From assembly GCA_944381365.1 (NCBI GenBank), contig CALWKW010000007.1, positions 21,844 to 85,843 of the forward strand: 64,000 bases of DNA, written 5' to 3'. The notes below the pieces were generated by a model that was not told the DNA's origin, did not search any database, and saw only the letters and a list, made by a program, of their open reading frames with translations. Positions 8,704-19,410 of this stretch are shown here, in pieces; within the stretch, counting starts at the first letter, position 1, and each line of letters starts with the position of its first letter. The position numbers were made by a program, and so were the translations under genes. The DNA comes from an uncultured Christensenellaceae bacterium. Lineage in GTDB: Bacteria; Bacillota; Clostridia; Christensenellales; UBA3700.

Positions 8704-9103
8704 AATATCTCCAAATTGAGGGGAAGGAGATTGACGCATCTATATAATACCATGACAATTAAAAAGATAGAAATTTTGGTGTAAAAAACATTAAAAGCAA
8801 AAAAATAAACGCAAAAAATCGGAAAATTTGCGACAAAAAATTTATAATAAAAAACACAATAATTTTATTTAAAAAACTATGTGGATAACTGCTTGTTTTT
8901 TGGCTCAAAACAGCTAGATTTTTTATATACATATTGAATATATAAATATATCAATATAATAGAGTTATCCACAAAAAAGCTTTTTGTATGTGGATAACTT
9001 TTAAAATATCATCGTTTTTTTATAAAAAATTCGTCATAAAATATCTTTTTAAGACAAACAATACTTTTTTTGATAAAAAAGAAAGATTTATAATATTAAA
9101 GAT
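8704..9103. other. AT-rich intergenic region holding DnaA boxes
   Basis: 400 bases with very low GC and no plausible gene. It contains long A/T runs and the three-box cluster described separately. Confidence 0.7.
8880..8997. promoter_or_regulatory. Cluster of three perfect DnaA boxes
   Basis: TTATCCACA (or its complement TGTGGATAA) occurs without mismatch at 8880-8888 (reverse), 8965-8973 (forward) and 8989-8997 (reverse). The last two face each other around an A-tract/T-tract palindrome (AAAAAGCTTTTTG), forming one larger inverted repeat. The stretch between the first and second box is nearly pure A/T. It lies 11.7 kb left of dnaA. It could be an origin sub-region or a DnaA-titrating/regulatory cluster. 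Confidence 0.75.
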
Positions 9104-9355
9104 TTAGACAATAATCACAACACCTGCCAACAAAATGTAGACAAGAGTGCCGAAAATACCGCCTATGCCGCTCAAAAAAATCTGCAAAAAATCCACTCCC
9201 CCGAAGATATCGCATACTATCAAAGACATTACTCCGAAAAAAATATTGACGGCGACCATATAGTATCGATGTTTTTTGTATCCCAAAATGTAGCGGGCGA
9301 TTATCCCTAAAGCAAGACCTGATATGAAAATAAAAATATATTCGTATAAGTACAT
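9104..9355 (-). CDS. Small membrane protein, BofA-like
   Basis: 83 residues from the ATG at 9355 (AAGGGG about 10 bases upstream). Two or three hydrophobic helices are visible: IFIFISGLALGIIARYILGY, VAVNIFFGVMSLIVCDIFGG and GGIFGTLVYILLAGVVIIV. The size and the pattern N-x-FGG-x-DF...SGIGGIFGTL near the end resemble BofA, the inhibitor of pro-sigma-K processing in the mother cell. BofA is poorly conserved, so the call rests on length, topology and the sporulation setting. A longer frame starts at 9409, but its extra residues do not fit the family. Confidence 0.5.
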   Translation of the reverse strand: MYLYEYIFIFISGLALGIIARYILGYKKHRYYMVAVNIFFGVMSLIVCDIFGGVDFLQIFLSGIGGIFGTLVYILLAGVVIIV

Positions 9356-9571
9356 ATCTTTTATACCCCTTTGTATATCGGCAAATCTTTTTTTGGCACA
9401 AAAAATCATTATGACGATTTACACAAAGCCTAAACAATCATTAAATTATATTCGCCGCATAATTTTTTAGCACTTTGACAAAATAAAAATAATAAACATA
9501 ACATAAGAGGCTCCTTTATTTTTTGTAATGTTTTCCTTATGTATCCCCTCCGATTAAGATTTTGTCGTGGT

Positions 9572-9716
9572 ATTCTAATATTCTCTACATATTAAGATAG
9601 TACCGACAAATGGTTATATCTATGATATATACCATTTCGTTTGGTCGGTATAGAGCGAACCCGACATCTTGCCTTATACTTTTGACACTTCAAAAGTATT
9701 GGTATCTTGTCGTGGT
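9572..9716 (-). repeat. R1 repeat unit, 145 bp, reverse copy
   Basis: Matches, as reverse complement, the two tandem units at 50247-50515. It is flanked by the same start sequence (ACCACGACAA) again at about 9557-9571, exactly 145 bases apart. It contains two hairpins: ATACTTTTGA/TCAAAAGTAT with a 4-base loop, and a longer one joining ACCGAC...AAATGGT to ACCATTT...GTCGGT. It sits directly against an R2 copy. Confidence 0.8.
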
Positions 9717-9851
9717 GAGCGAACGGAGATTGGTGTGATTTTGCGAATTTCTAGCGGTTGTCCCGAGTCCTGAGCATACTTGCCGTATGTGACCGAATTA
9801 ATCTGCTCGCTACAAAATCGCAGATATGTGCCGATATACAACGGCGTCCCA
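9717..9851 (-). repeat. R2 repeat unit, reverse copy
   Basis: The reverse complement starts GACGCCGTTGTATATCGGC and runs through TCACATAC..., AGTATGCTCAGGACTCGGG and AATTCGCAAAATC to TCCGTTCGC. The same order of words is found after dnaN (23393), mnmE (29224) and, more diverged, gdhA (50071). Confidence 0.75.
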
Positions 9852-9871
9852 CAACGGCGAAAAAATAATGG

Positions 9872-9900
9872 TTGAAATAAAAAATATAAAGTGTTATAAT
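9872..9900 (+). promoter_or_regulatory. Sigma-A-type promoter of the acyltransferase gene
   Basis: TTGAAA at 9872-9877 and TATAAT at 9895-9900, spacer 17. The predicted start of transcription (about 9907-9910) coincides with the ATG at 9910, so the message may have no leader. Confidence 0.6.
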
Positions 9901-9909
9901 ATGAAATAT

Positions 9910-11214
9910 ATGGCCAAATCTTTACAAACTTGGAGCAAATTGGATAACTCTGCAAAAATTTATCCTATGCTCGTAAACAAAAAAAATCAGAATATTTTCA
10001 GACTTAGTGTCACGCTCAAAGAAAAGGTGGACAGCCAGATTCTTTTGGACGCTCTCAATCTGACTATGGGAAGATTTCCCGTGTACAAAGTAAGACTTAT
10101 GAAAGGTGCTTTCTGGTATTACTTTGACGACAACCATGCAAAAATCAAGGTATATCCCTTGGATGCCATGTCATTTAAAAAAATCACTGACAAGACCTGC
10201 AACGGGTATTGTTTTAGAGTGAGCTATTTTGACAAACAGATTGTATGCGACTTTTTCCATGCGATATGCGATGCTACCGGTGCGGCAGAATTCTTGAAAA
10301 GCTTGGTATATACTTATCTCAATCTTGCAGGAAAACAAGTGTACAGCGATAAAAAAATCCTTACTGTCGGCTCCCCCGTACTCAAAGAGGAGCTTGAAGA
10401 TTCTTTTCTCGCAAATTATAAAAAAGTACCTCTCAAACAGCTAAAAGTCAAGGATATGCAAGGCAAAAAAGCTTATCATATCAACGGCATTCTTTTTGAC
10501 AATGCCGGCAACGGTATCATACACATGTATGCAGATGTAAAGCAAGTGCTTGATATTTGCCACAAAAAGGGCTGTACGATGACAGAATATCTCGGAGCAC
10601 TTTTTATGATGTCAATTTATGACAGCCAGATAAAAGGCAAAATCGATAATGCCAACGATATTCAGCTTTTTGTACCTATCAATCTTAGAAAAATTTTCGG
10701 CTCGAAGACACTCAGAAACTTTTCGCTCTTTTCCCGTATAGGCTGCAATCCCTATAAGGATATGGACATGGATAATCTTATAAATATTATGCACGAAAAC
10801 CTAAAGCACGATATGGACAAGGAAGTCTTAAAAGACAAAATCTCCACTACGGTATGGGCGGAAAAGTTTTTCCTCGTGAGATTTATACCGCTGTTTTTAA
10901 AGAGATTTTTCTTCAATTTTTCCAACTACTTCTTTGGAAAAACAAAAAAGACGGCTACTTTGTCAAACTTCGGCGTACTTGACATACCCGACAGCATGAA
11001 AGAACATATCGAAAATGTCAACTTTGCCATTTCGTCAAATGCGACTACTCCTCTTTCGCTGTCGATAATATCTTGCAACGGCAAATTGTGCATTACCTTT
11101 ACAAGACGAATTACCGACACCGAGATAGAAAAAACTTTTGCCGATTATCTCACAAAAGACGGTGTGGATCTTACGGTGACTTCAAATTTCTGGGAGGTGG
11201 ACAATGCGTTGTAA
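9910..11214 (+). CDS. Condensation-domain-like acyltransferase
   Basis: About 434 residues from 9910 (MAKSLQTWSKLDNSAKIYPML); ATGs at 9901 and 9868 are alternatives. I prefer 9910 because no ribosome site is visible and the promoter TATAAT ends at 9900; the open frame upstream runs into repeat sequence. The motif HAICD (HxxxD, in DFFHAICDATGAAEF) is the catalytic histidine motif of the condensation/BAHD/alcohol-acetyltransferase superfamily, and LFVPINLRKIFGS is the usual second conserved block. Such enzymes move an acyl group from a carrier or CoA to an alcohol or amine. The substrate is unknown. It overlaps the next gene by 11 bases, so the two products probably act together. Confidence 0.8.
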   Translation: MAKSLQTWSKLDNSAKIYPMLVNKKNQNIFRLSVTLKEKVDSQILLDALNLTMGRFPVYKVRLMKGAFWYYFDDNHAKIKVYPLDAMSFKKITDKTCNGYCFRVSYFDKQIVCDFFHAICDATGAAEFLKSLVYTYLNLAGKQVYSDKKILTVGSPVLKEELEDSFLANYKKVPLKQLKVKDMQGKKAYHINGILFDNAGNGIIHMYADVKQVLDICHKKGCTMTEYLGALFMMSIYDSQIKGKIDNANDIQLFVPINLRKIFGSKTLRNFSLFSRIGCNPYKDMDMDNLINIMHENLKHDMDKEVLKDKISTTVWAEKFFLVRFIPLFLKRFFFNFSNYFFGKTKKTATLSNFGVLDIPDSMKEHIENVNFAISSNATTPLSLSIISCNGKLCITFTRRITDTEIEKTFADYLTKDGVDLTVTSNFWEVDNAL

Positions 11215-11899
11215 ATACTGCAATATAGAAGTGGGTTGCAAGACAAAAGTATGTCCTCTTTGCCACGAAAAACTTGTCGATGAAAATGAGGAAAACTCTT
11301 CTCTTTCTCTTGCTTATCCTCACAAAACTTTAAGAAAAAAAGATAAAAGACGCCTTTCTGCAAGCAGCATTTATCTTTCGATAGCCGTATCGATTTTTGT
11401 GCTTTGCATTCCTATAAATCTTTTGATTACGCCGGATATATATTGGTTTGCAATCGTAGGAATTGTGGGTGTGTACGGCTTTGTGCTTGTGAGAAATACC
11501 ATTCTCTCAAACAACAGCATAGGCATAAAAGTCTTTTGGCAATGCGTGTGGGCTTTGTGCGTATTGCTCGTGGTCAATTATATTCTCCAAAAACAAATCC
11601 CTTCACTCACGGGTGCATGGGTATGGGACTATGGTTTGCCGTCCATTTTGCTGGCTTCTACCTTGGTGGTAGGCATATATACCGCAATAGCTTTCAGATT
11701 CTGGAACGATGTCATCGTTGACGCAATCTGCATTGCTTGTCTTGGATATATTCCTATTATTCTCTATGCCTTCAATGTGGTAGAAAAACCTGCGATTTCC
11801 ATCACTTGTGCTTGCGTATCTTCTGTCATAATTATCTTTTGCGGAATACTCGGCAGAAATTCTCTTATCGCCGAATTCAAAAAAAGATTCCATGTATGA
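11204..11899 (+). CDS. Zinc-ribbon membrane protein (DUF6320-like)
   Basis: 231 residues. The N-terminus MRCKYCNIEV...CPLCHEKL has two CxxC pairs, a zinc ribbon. It is followed by a basic stretch (RKKDKRR) and six or so hydrophobic helices from residue 50 to 220. Proteins of this layout commonly follow alcohol-acetyltransferase-like genes in Clostridia, and I believe this is the family named DUF6320, though I cannot confirm it here. It overlaps the acyltransferase by 11 bases and has GGGAGG before its ATG. A role in presenting or exporting the acylated product at the membrane is a guess. Confidence 0.75.
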   Translation: MRCKYCNIEVGCKTKVCPLCHEKLVDENEENSSLSLAYPHKTLRKKDKRRLSASSIYLSIAVSIFVLCIPINLLITPDIYWFAIVGIVGVYGFVLVRNTILSNNSIGIKVFWQCVWALCVLLVVNYILQKQIPSLTGAWVWDYGLPSILLASTLVVGIYTAIAFRFWNDVIVDAICIACLGYIPIILYAFNVVEKPAISITCACVSSVIIIFCGILGRNSLIAEFKKRFHV

Positions 11900-11969
11900 C
11901 ACGACTATCAAATCTAAAAGTTTTTATCTGATGATATAAAACAAATTTTGTGATATCTTAAAAAAATCT

Positions 11970-12000
11970 TATCGCCGTACACTTGGTTGTACGGCGATAT
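11970..12000 (+). terminator. Strong hairpin after the acyltransferase operon
   Basis: Perfect 11-bp stem TATCGCCGTAC/GTACGGCGATA with an 8-base loop, followed by a weak AT-rich tail (TATTTATATA). It probably ends the 9910-11899 operon. Confidence 0.65.
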
Positions 12001-12108
12001 ATTTATATATTATAAAAAACTATTGCAAATTGAATTAAAGTATTATATAATTGTTTTATTAAGAATATTAGCTTTTTATTTGCATATTATAGCTACAAGG
12101 AGTTTTTT

Positions 12109-13062
12109 ATGTATTTGATTGGTATAGATGTCGGCGGTATGAGTATTAAAGGCGGCGTAGTGGATTTTGACGGCAAAATTCTTTATAAGACTTCAATCCC
12201 TACGACAGAAAAATATACCGAGGATTACAGCATCAGCGAAGATATCAAAAAAGTAATCGATTTGGTTTTGGAAGGTGCAAAAATTACCATTAAAGATGTC
12301 AAAGGCATAGGTATCGGTCAACCCGGCTCGATAGATTCTAAAAGAGGCGTGATAAGATACAGCAACAATATCGCTCTCGAAAATGTACCTGTCGTAGAAG
12401 AATTACATAAGTACTTCGATGTACCTATCAAAATAAATAATGACGCAAACTGTGCTGCTCTCGGCGAATGCGTATTCGGAGCAGGCAAAGGCTACAACGA
12501 TATCGTATTCGTCACACTCGGCACGGGTGTAGGTACGGGATTTATCATTGACGGAAAACTCTTTGAAGGAAGAGAATGTGCCGGTGCCGAAGGCGGACAC
12601 ATGGTCATCGATATGTCTGAAAATGCCCCTTCCTGCAACTGCGGACGAAAGGGCTGCTGGGAAGCTTTTGCTTCGGCTTCGGCTCTTATCAGACAGACAA
12701 AAGCCGTCATGGAAAAATATCCCGACAGCATGATGCATGCTTTTGCAAAAGAAGAAGGCAAAGTATCGGGCAAGACTGCTTTTGCTTGTGCTAAGAAGGG
12801 AGATGAAGCAGCACAAAAAGTCGTAGACGGTTATATCGAATACATTACCGCAGGACTTATAAATCTTGTAAACATATTCTGCCCTGACGCAATACTTATC
12901 GGCGGCGGAATCAGCAACGAAAAAGAGTACCTCACAAATCCCATACAGGATGCTGTCAACAACAAAAGATTCGGTGCAAAATTCAATCCTTATGTAGAAG
13001 TAAAGACCGCTAGTCTTAAAAATGACGCAGGTATTTTGGGAGCAGCCGCACTCGTACTCTGA
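12109..13062 (+). CDS. ROK-family sugar kinase, glucokinase-like
   Basis: 317 residues with AAGGAG before the ATG. The N-terminal ATP-binding loop reads GIDVGGMSIKGG; the usual threonine of DIGGT is methionine here. Also seen: NNDANCAALGE (catalytic Asp), the phosphate-binding GTGVGTG, the ROK zinc site CNCGRKGCWE, and the C-terminal LIGGGIS. These place it in the ROK kinase group containing Firmicute glucokinases, which phosphorylate glucose or related hexoses in the cytosol. It is not a ROK repressor because there is no N-terminal helix-turn-helix. It would feed sugars released by the glycosidases in the window. A small membrane-protein gene follows 9 bases later. Confidence 0.9.
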   Translation: MYLIGIDVGGMSIKGGVVDFDGKILYKTSIPTTEKYTEDYSISEDIKKVIDLVLEGAKITIKDVKGIGIGQPGSIDSKRGVIRYSNNIALENVPVVEELHKYFDVPIKINNDANCAALGECVFGAGKGYNDIVFVTLGTGVGTGFIIDGKLFEGRECAGAEGGHMVIDMSENAPSCNCGRKGCWEAFASASALIRQTKAVMEKYPDSMMHAFAKEEGKVSGKTAFACAKKGDEAAQKVVDGYIEYITAGLINLVNIFCPDAILIGGGISNEKEYLTNPIQDAVNNKRFGAKFNPYVEVKTASLKNDAGILGAAALVL

Positions 13063-13071
13063 GGAGGAAAT

Positions 13072-13413
13072 ATGAAAAAGAATTATGATTTACTCAATGG
13101 CTTCGAAGAAGACTTCAGCTATGGCTTGGTACCCGCAAGCGAAGAAGAAGTAAGAATTTGCGAAGAAAAAGAAAAGACTATAGGAGCTATCCCCGAAGGC
13201 TTTGTCAAAGCCGATGACAAAACAGACAACAAGTATTACAAACTTGTGCCTCTTGACAAAGAACAAGTCTTTTATAAGATAAAAGCCGAAAAATTGAGAC
13301 GACTCAAAAATATCGACCGTCAGACACGCACCAGCATGATTTTGCATAGTGTGACGCTTGGCTTTACGGTGCTTATAGCCATTATGGCTTTTGCGGCACT
13401 CTTCCTTTTGTAA
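13072..13413 (+). CDS. Small C-terminally anchored membrane protein, unknown
   Basis: 113 residues, excellent GAGGAGG ribosome site, 9 bases after the ROK kinase. The first 75 residues are soluble, acidic and rich in E/K; residues about 75-88 are basic (KAEKLRRLKNIDRQTR); the last 22 (HSVTLGFTVLIAIMAFAALFLL) form one membrane helix ending at the C-terminus. No family recognised. The coupling to the kinase suggests co-expression. Confidence 0.75.
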   Translation: MKKNYDLLNGFEEDFSYGLVPASEEEVRICEEKEKTIGAIPEGFVKADDKTDNKYYKLVPLDKEQVFYKIKAEKLRRLKNIDRQTRTSMILHSVTLGFTVLIAIMAFAALFLL

Positions 13414-13452
13414 TCTCAATAAAAAATCAAATTTTATAATAAAAAAACCTAC

Positions 13453-13482
13453 AAAAAGAGAACAATCAGGTTCTCTTTTTTT
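13453..13482 (+). terminator. Rho-independent terminator
   Basis: Stem AAAAAGAGAAC/GTTCTCTTTTT with a 6-base loop and T-tract, about 40 bases after the 113-residue gene. Confidence 0.85.
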
Positions 13483-13638
13483 CTTGCATTTGTTTTTGTA
13501 TCAACTATAATTGATGTTTTTTTACATACAAATATTTAATTTTCCCAGAATTTGTCATATAATATTTATAGATGAATAAAATTTGACAATAATAAATATT
13601 TGTGATATATTTAAGAAAAATAATACAGGAGGTATGAT

Positions 13639-13803
13639 ATGGCTACAATTTCTATAAAACAAAATATCACAATCAAAGATCCCAAAAAATCTGTTGAGAT
13701 TATTGATGCTTTAACAAATGAAAAATCCGATTTTGAGCATATTAAACCTGCTACTATTAAGGATAATACCAAGGAAGTTGCCAAAATATGGTTCAAGCAT
13801 TAA
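13639..13803 (+). CDS. Antitoxin of a GNAT toxin-antitoxin pair
   Basis: 54 residues, too short to be found by length filters. AGGAGG lies 6 bases before the ATG. It starts MATISIKQNITIKDPKKSVEII, a pattern (MATIxxxxNxxIxDxxxxxxLIxAL) typical of small antitoxins in front of GNAT-type toxins in Firmicutes. Its 3' end overlaps the toxin start by 16 bases. The expected role is binding and neutralising the acetyltransferase and repressing the operon; this is inferred from arrangement. Confidence 0.75.
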   Translation: MATISIKQNITIKDPKKSVEIIDALTNEKSDFEHIKPATIKDNTKEVAKIWFKH

Positions 13804-14333
13804 TAGATTTAATTAATAATGAAAGTTATGAAGAAACTTCCGTAAAGGAAGTTTTTTCTTGTTTTCATTGCTCAAAAGACGCCGATGTAGATCACTTTCT
13901 AAAAGATTGTGCAATCCAACATGAAAAACAAAAATTGGCAAGAACTTATCTTATTCTGGACGATGATGAACTAAAAAAAGGAAATATCAAACTCAACGGA
14001 TATTTTACGATAGCTATAAAATCTTTGAAATTCAGTGAAACTATTTCAAATACTACTAAAAAAGATATGGCAAAATCAAAAACATGTACGCATGTGGCAG
14101 GATATCTGCTTGCCCAACTTGCCAAAGACGATACTATGGACAAAGGTTATGGCAAAATAATTCTCGATACTGCCGTAGCTTATATAAAAAACGCACAAAA
14201 ATGCGTAGGCGGTAGATTTGTATATATAGATTGCAAAGATTGTCTTATAGATTATTACAAAAAAAATTCTTTTAAATATATACAAAAAAATCAAGACGAC
14301 AACACTCTCAATCAAATGTACATAATTCTTTAA
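13788..14333 (+). CDS. GNAT-family acetyltransferase, probable toxin
   Basis: 181 residues. Early part FSCFHCSKDADVDHFLKDCAIQHE followed by RTYLILDDDELKKGNIKLNGYFTIAIK matches the layout of GNAT proteins that occur with small antitoxins. VAGYLLAQLAKDD...GYGKIILDTAVAYI is the acetyl-CoA-binding region, with the usual QxxGxG/A loop replaced by KGYGK. The C-terminal FVYIDCKDCLIDYYKKNSFKYI is the conserved end. Members of this group acetylate charged tRNA and block translation; the target here is not known. It overlaps the antitoxin by 16 bases, and a terminator follows at 14344. Confidence 0.75.
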   Translation: MVQALIDLINNESYEETSVKEVFSCFHCSKDADVDHFLKDCAIQHEKQKLARTYLILDDDELKKGNIKLNGYFTIAIKSLKFSETISNTTKKDMAKSKTCTHVAGYLLAQLAKDDTMDKGYGKIILDTAVAYIKNAQKCVGGRFVYIDCKDCLIDYYKKNSFKYIQKNQDDNTLNQMYIIL

Positions 14334-14343
14334 AAAATCAAAT

Positions 14344-14368
14344 CACCTATTTATAGGTGTATTTTTTT
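14344..14368 (+). terminator. Terminator of the toxin-antitoxin operon
   Basis: CACCTAT/ATAGGTG stem with a 2-base loop followed by TATTTTTTT, 10 bases past the toxin stop. Confidence 0.75.
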
Positions 14369-14397
14369 ATTATTTATTTTTATACAAAATACATTGC

Positions 14398-14431
14398 AAA
14401 AAAGCAACCCTCAAAAGAGGATTGCTTTTTT
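14398..14431 (-). terminator. Terminator of gyrBA (works in both directions)
   Basis: Stem AAAAAGCAA(C/T)CC paired with GG(A/T)TTGCTTTTT around a short loop; T-tracts on both strands. It lies about 40 bases past the gyrA stop. Confidence 0.8.
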
Positions 14432-14433
14432 CA

Positions 14434-14489
14434 AACGATTATAAATTATTTTTGAGTTTGGAACGATTATAAATTATTCCTGAGTTTGC
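14434..14489. repeat. 28-bp tandem duplication across the gyrA stop codon
   Basis: Two adjacent 28-base units (14434-14461 and 14462-14489) differ at about three bases. The gyrA stop lies in the right-hand unit; the left-hand unit, with an equivalent TAA, is now 3' untranslated. This shows a recent slippage duplication at the gene end. Confidence 0.85.
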
Positions 14490-17023
14490 TCTGAAGTTTG
14501 TTCGGGCTGAGATTCTGCTTGTGCATTCTCGCCTTCAACACCTTCGACTTCCTGAGCTTCTTCTTCATCGGAGTGAGGTACTACCGTGAATGCTACAACC
14601 TTGGCATTTTCGTCTTTCATCTTCATTACTCTTACACCCTGAGTATTTCTGCCAATCTTGGATATTTCACTCGCTCTTACTCTTATGATAATACCGTTGT
14701 CGGCGATTATCATGATATCGTCTGTCTCGGGATTTACGAGCTTGAGATTTACGACATTACCTGTCTTATCGTTGAGTACGCCTACTTTGATACCGCTACC
14801 AGCTCTGCCTTGTACTCTGTATTCGTCAAGGTCGGTACGCTTGCCGTATCCGTTTTCGGTGATAGTCAACACTTCGCAGCCTTCTTTGACTACCGTCATG
14901 TCTACTACTACTTCGCCCTTGTCAAGCTTGATGGACTTGACACCCATACTTGTACGGCCGGTAGCTCTTACATCCTGCTCATTGAATCTTATGCACTTGC
15001 CACCGCTTGAAGCCATGATAATCTGCTCATCGCCACTTGTGATATGAACACTGATAAGTTCGTCATCTTCGCTTGCGAAAGTGATAGCTTTTTTGCCGTT
15101 TGTCTGAATACGGACGAATTCATCAAGCGATGTCTTTTTGATAAGACCTTGCTTTGTAGCCATCATAAGATAGCCCTTGCTGTCCTTGGGAACAGGCACA
15201 TAAGCATTGATGACTTCGCCGGGATCGAGGTTGAGCAAATTGATAATAGCTCTGCCCTTTGAATTCTTGCTTGCTTCGGGAATCTGGTATGCCTTGGAGC
15301 GATATACCTTGCCGAAGTTGGAGAAGAAGAGAATAAAGTTGTGAGTAGAAGTAGCGATAACATTTTCTACAAAGTCTTCTTCCTTTGTCTTGTGTGCGGA
15401 TACGCCTACGCCACCTCTTCTTTGTGTTCTGTATTCGTCAACGGGCATACGCTTGATATATCCGTCATGAGTGATAGACAATACCACATCTTCTTCTTCG
15501 ATAAGGTCTTCGATATCGATGTCGCTGTAATCATAAGTGATTTCTGAACGGCGAGGATCGTCATATTTTGCCTTGATTTCGAGAAGCTCGTCCTTGATGA
15601 TATTGATGACTCTCTGAGGATTTGCGAGAATATCTCTCAAATCTGCGATTTCCTTTTCGAGTTCTGCTAAGTCATTCTGAATCTTCTCTACTTCTAAAGC
15701 TGTAAGTCTTTGCAATCTCATTTCGAGAATCGCGATAGCTTGTTTTTCGCTAAGTTCAAACTTTGAAGTAAGATTTGTGATAGCTACGGCTCTGTCGCTT
15801 GACTTTTTGATTGTTTCGATGACTTCATCGATATTTGTCAAAGCCTTTACGAGACCAAGCAAAATATGCTCTTTTTCGAGGTCTTTGTCGAGGTCGAACT
15901 GAGTTCTTCTCACGATTACGGACTTCTGATGCTTTACATATTCTTCGAGTATCTGCTTGAGATTGAGTATCTTGGGAGTGCCGTCAACGAGTGCAAGCAT
16001 AATCATAGAGTGCGAAATTTGCAACTGCGTATGCTTGTAGAGAGTATTGAGCACTACCTGTGCGTTTGCGTCTTTCTTGACATCAACGACAATTCTCATA
16101 CCGTCCTTATCGCTTTGCTCGTGAATATCGGATATACCCTCTATTCTCTTTTGCTTTACAAGGTCAGCCATATTTTCGATAAGCTTTGCCTTGTTTACCT
16201 GATAAGGAATTTCTGTGATGATAATTCTTGACTTGCCGTTGTGATTTTCTTCTATCTCGGCTTTTGCACGAATTATGCAATTACCTTTACCTGTGCGGTA
16301 TGCAGTCTTAATTCCCGTTCCGCCGAGTATGTATGCTCCCGTAGGATAATCAGGTGCGGGAATAAATTTCATGAGATCTTCGATATCGATATCGGGATCG
16401 TCAAGAAGTGCTATCGTACCGTCAATTACTTCGCCGAGGTTGTGAGGAGGAATAGATGTAGCCATACCTACCGCAATACCGTCACTGCCGTTTACGAGCA
16501 AGTTGGGGTATCTCGAAGGAAGTACAACAGGTTGTTCTCTTGTGTCATCGAAGTTGGGATAAAAGTCTACCGTCTTTTTGTCGATATCTCTTATCATTTC
16601 AGCGGCAATCTTGCTGAGTCTTGCTTCTGTATAACGGTATGCTGCGGGGGGATCGCCGTCCACGCTACCGAAGTTTCCGTGTCCGTCAACGAGCGTGCAT
16701 CTTATGGAAAAGTCCTGTGCAAGTCTTACCAATGCGTCATATACAGAGCTGTCGCCGTGAGGGTGATACTTACCGAGCACATCGCCTACGATAAGAGCAC
16801 ACTTACGATAAGGCTTGTCCGATGTAAGACCGAGTTCGTTCATATCAAACAAAATTCTTCTGTGAACGGGCTTGAGACCGTCTCTTACATCAGGTATGGC
16901 ACGGGATACATTTACCGCCATTGCGTAAGCGATAAAAGAGGTTTTCATTTCTTTTTCTGCATCGACATTTATGATATTTGTCTTTTCGAGCATTTCAAAA
17001 ATATTATCTTTCTTTTCTTCCAT
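14474..17023 (-). CDS. gyrA: DNA gyrase subunit A
   Basis: 849 residues, normal size. The winged-helix core has [29 protein letters not shown] (quinolone region, wild-type Ser and Asp at the usual positions) and the catalytic tyrosine Y131 in [10 protein letters not shown]. The C-terminal beta-pinwheel has the GyrA box QRRGGVGV (QRRGGKG type). The tail is acidic and glutamine-rich ([13 protein letters not shown]...). Together with GyrB it makes the A2B2 gyrase that adds negative supercoils. GGAGG precedes the ATG, 15 bases after gyrB, so they form one operon. Confidence 0.98.
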   Translation of the reverse strand: MEEKKDNIFEMLEKTNIINVDAEKEMKTSFIAYAMAVNVSRAIPDVRDGLKPVHRRILFDMNELGLTSDKPYRKCALIVGDVLGKYHPHGDSSVYDALVRLAQDFSIRCTLVDGHGNFGSVDGDPPAAYRYTEARLSKIAAEMIRDIDKKTVDFYPNFDDTREQPVVLPSRYPNLLVNGSDGIAVGMATSIPPHNLGEVIDGTIALLDDPDIDIEDLMKFIPAPDYPTGAYILGGTGIKTAYRTGKGNCIIRAKAEIEENHNGKSRIIITEIPYQVNKAKLIENMADLVKQKRIEGISDIHEQSDKDGMRIVVDVKKDANAQVVLNTLYKHTQLQISHSMIMLALVDGTPKILNLKQILEEYVKHQKSVIVRRTQFDLDKDLEKEHILLGLVKALTNIDEVIETIKKSSDRAVAITNLTSKFELSEKQAIAILEMRLQRLTALEVEKIQNDLAELEKEIADLRDILANPQRVINIIKDELLEIKAKYDDPRRSEITYDYSDIDIEDLIEEEDVVLSITHDGYIKRMPVDEYRTQRRGGVGVSAHKTKEEDFVENVIATSTHNFILFFSNFGKVYRSKAYQIPEASKNSKGRAIINLLNLDPGEVINAYVPVPKDSKGYLMMATKQGLIKKTSLDEFVRIQTNGKKAITFASEDDELISVHITSGDEQIIMASSGGKCIRFNEQDVRATGRTSMGVKSIKLDKGEVVVDMTVVKEGCEVLTITENGYGKRTDLDEYRVQGRAGSGIKVGVLNDKTGNVVNLKLVNPETDDIMIIADNGIIIRVRASEISKIGRNTQGVRVMKMKDENAKVVAFTVVPHSDEEEAQEVEGVEGENAQAESQPEQTSEQTQE

Positions 17024-17038
17024 TTTAAAAACCTCCTA

Positions 17039-19410
<2,372 letters not shown>

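Larger units (their letters stand above)
9356..9909. other. Intergenic region with composite repeat
   Basis: 550 bases with no gene. From about 9557 to 9851 it consists of repeat units R1 and R2 in reverse orientation, described as separate entries. The remaining 9356-9556 is AT-rich and must carry the promoter of the small membrane protein. Confidence 0.7.

Noticed and set aside
12109..13062. ROK-family transcriptional repressor
   Set aside because: The protein starts directly with the ATP-binding loop and has no N-terminal helix-turn-helix, so it is a kinase.
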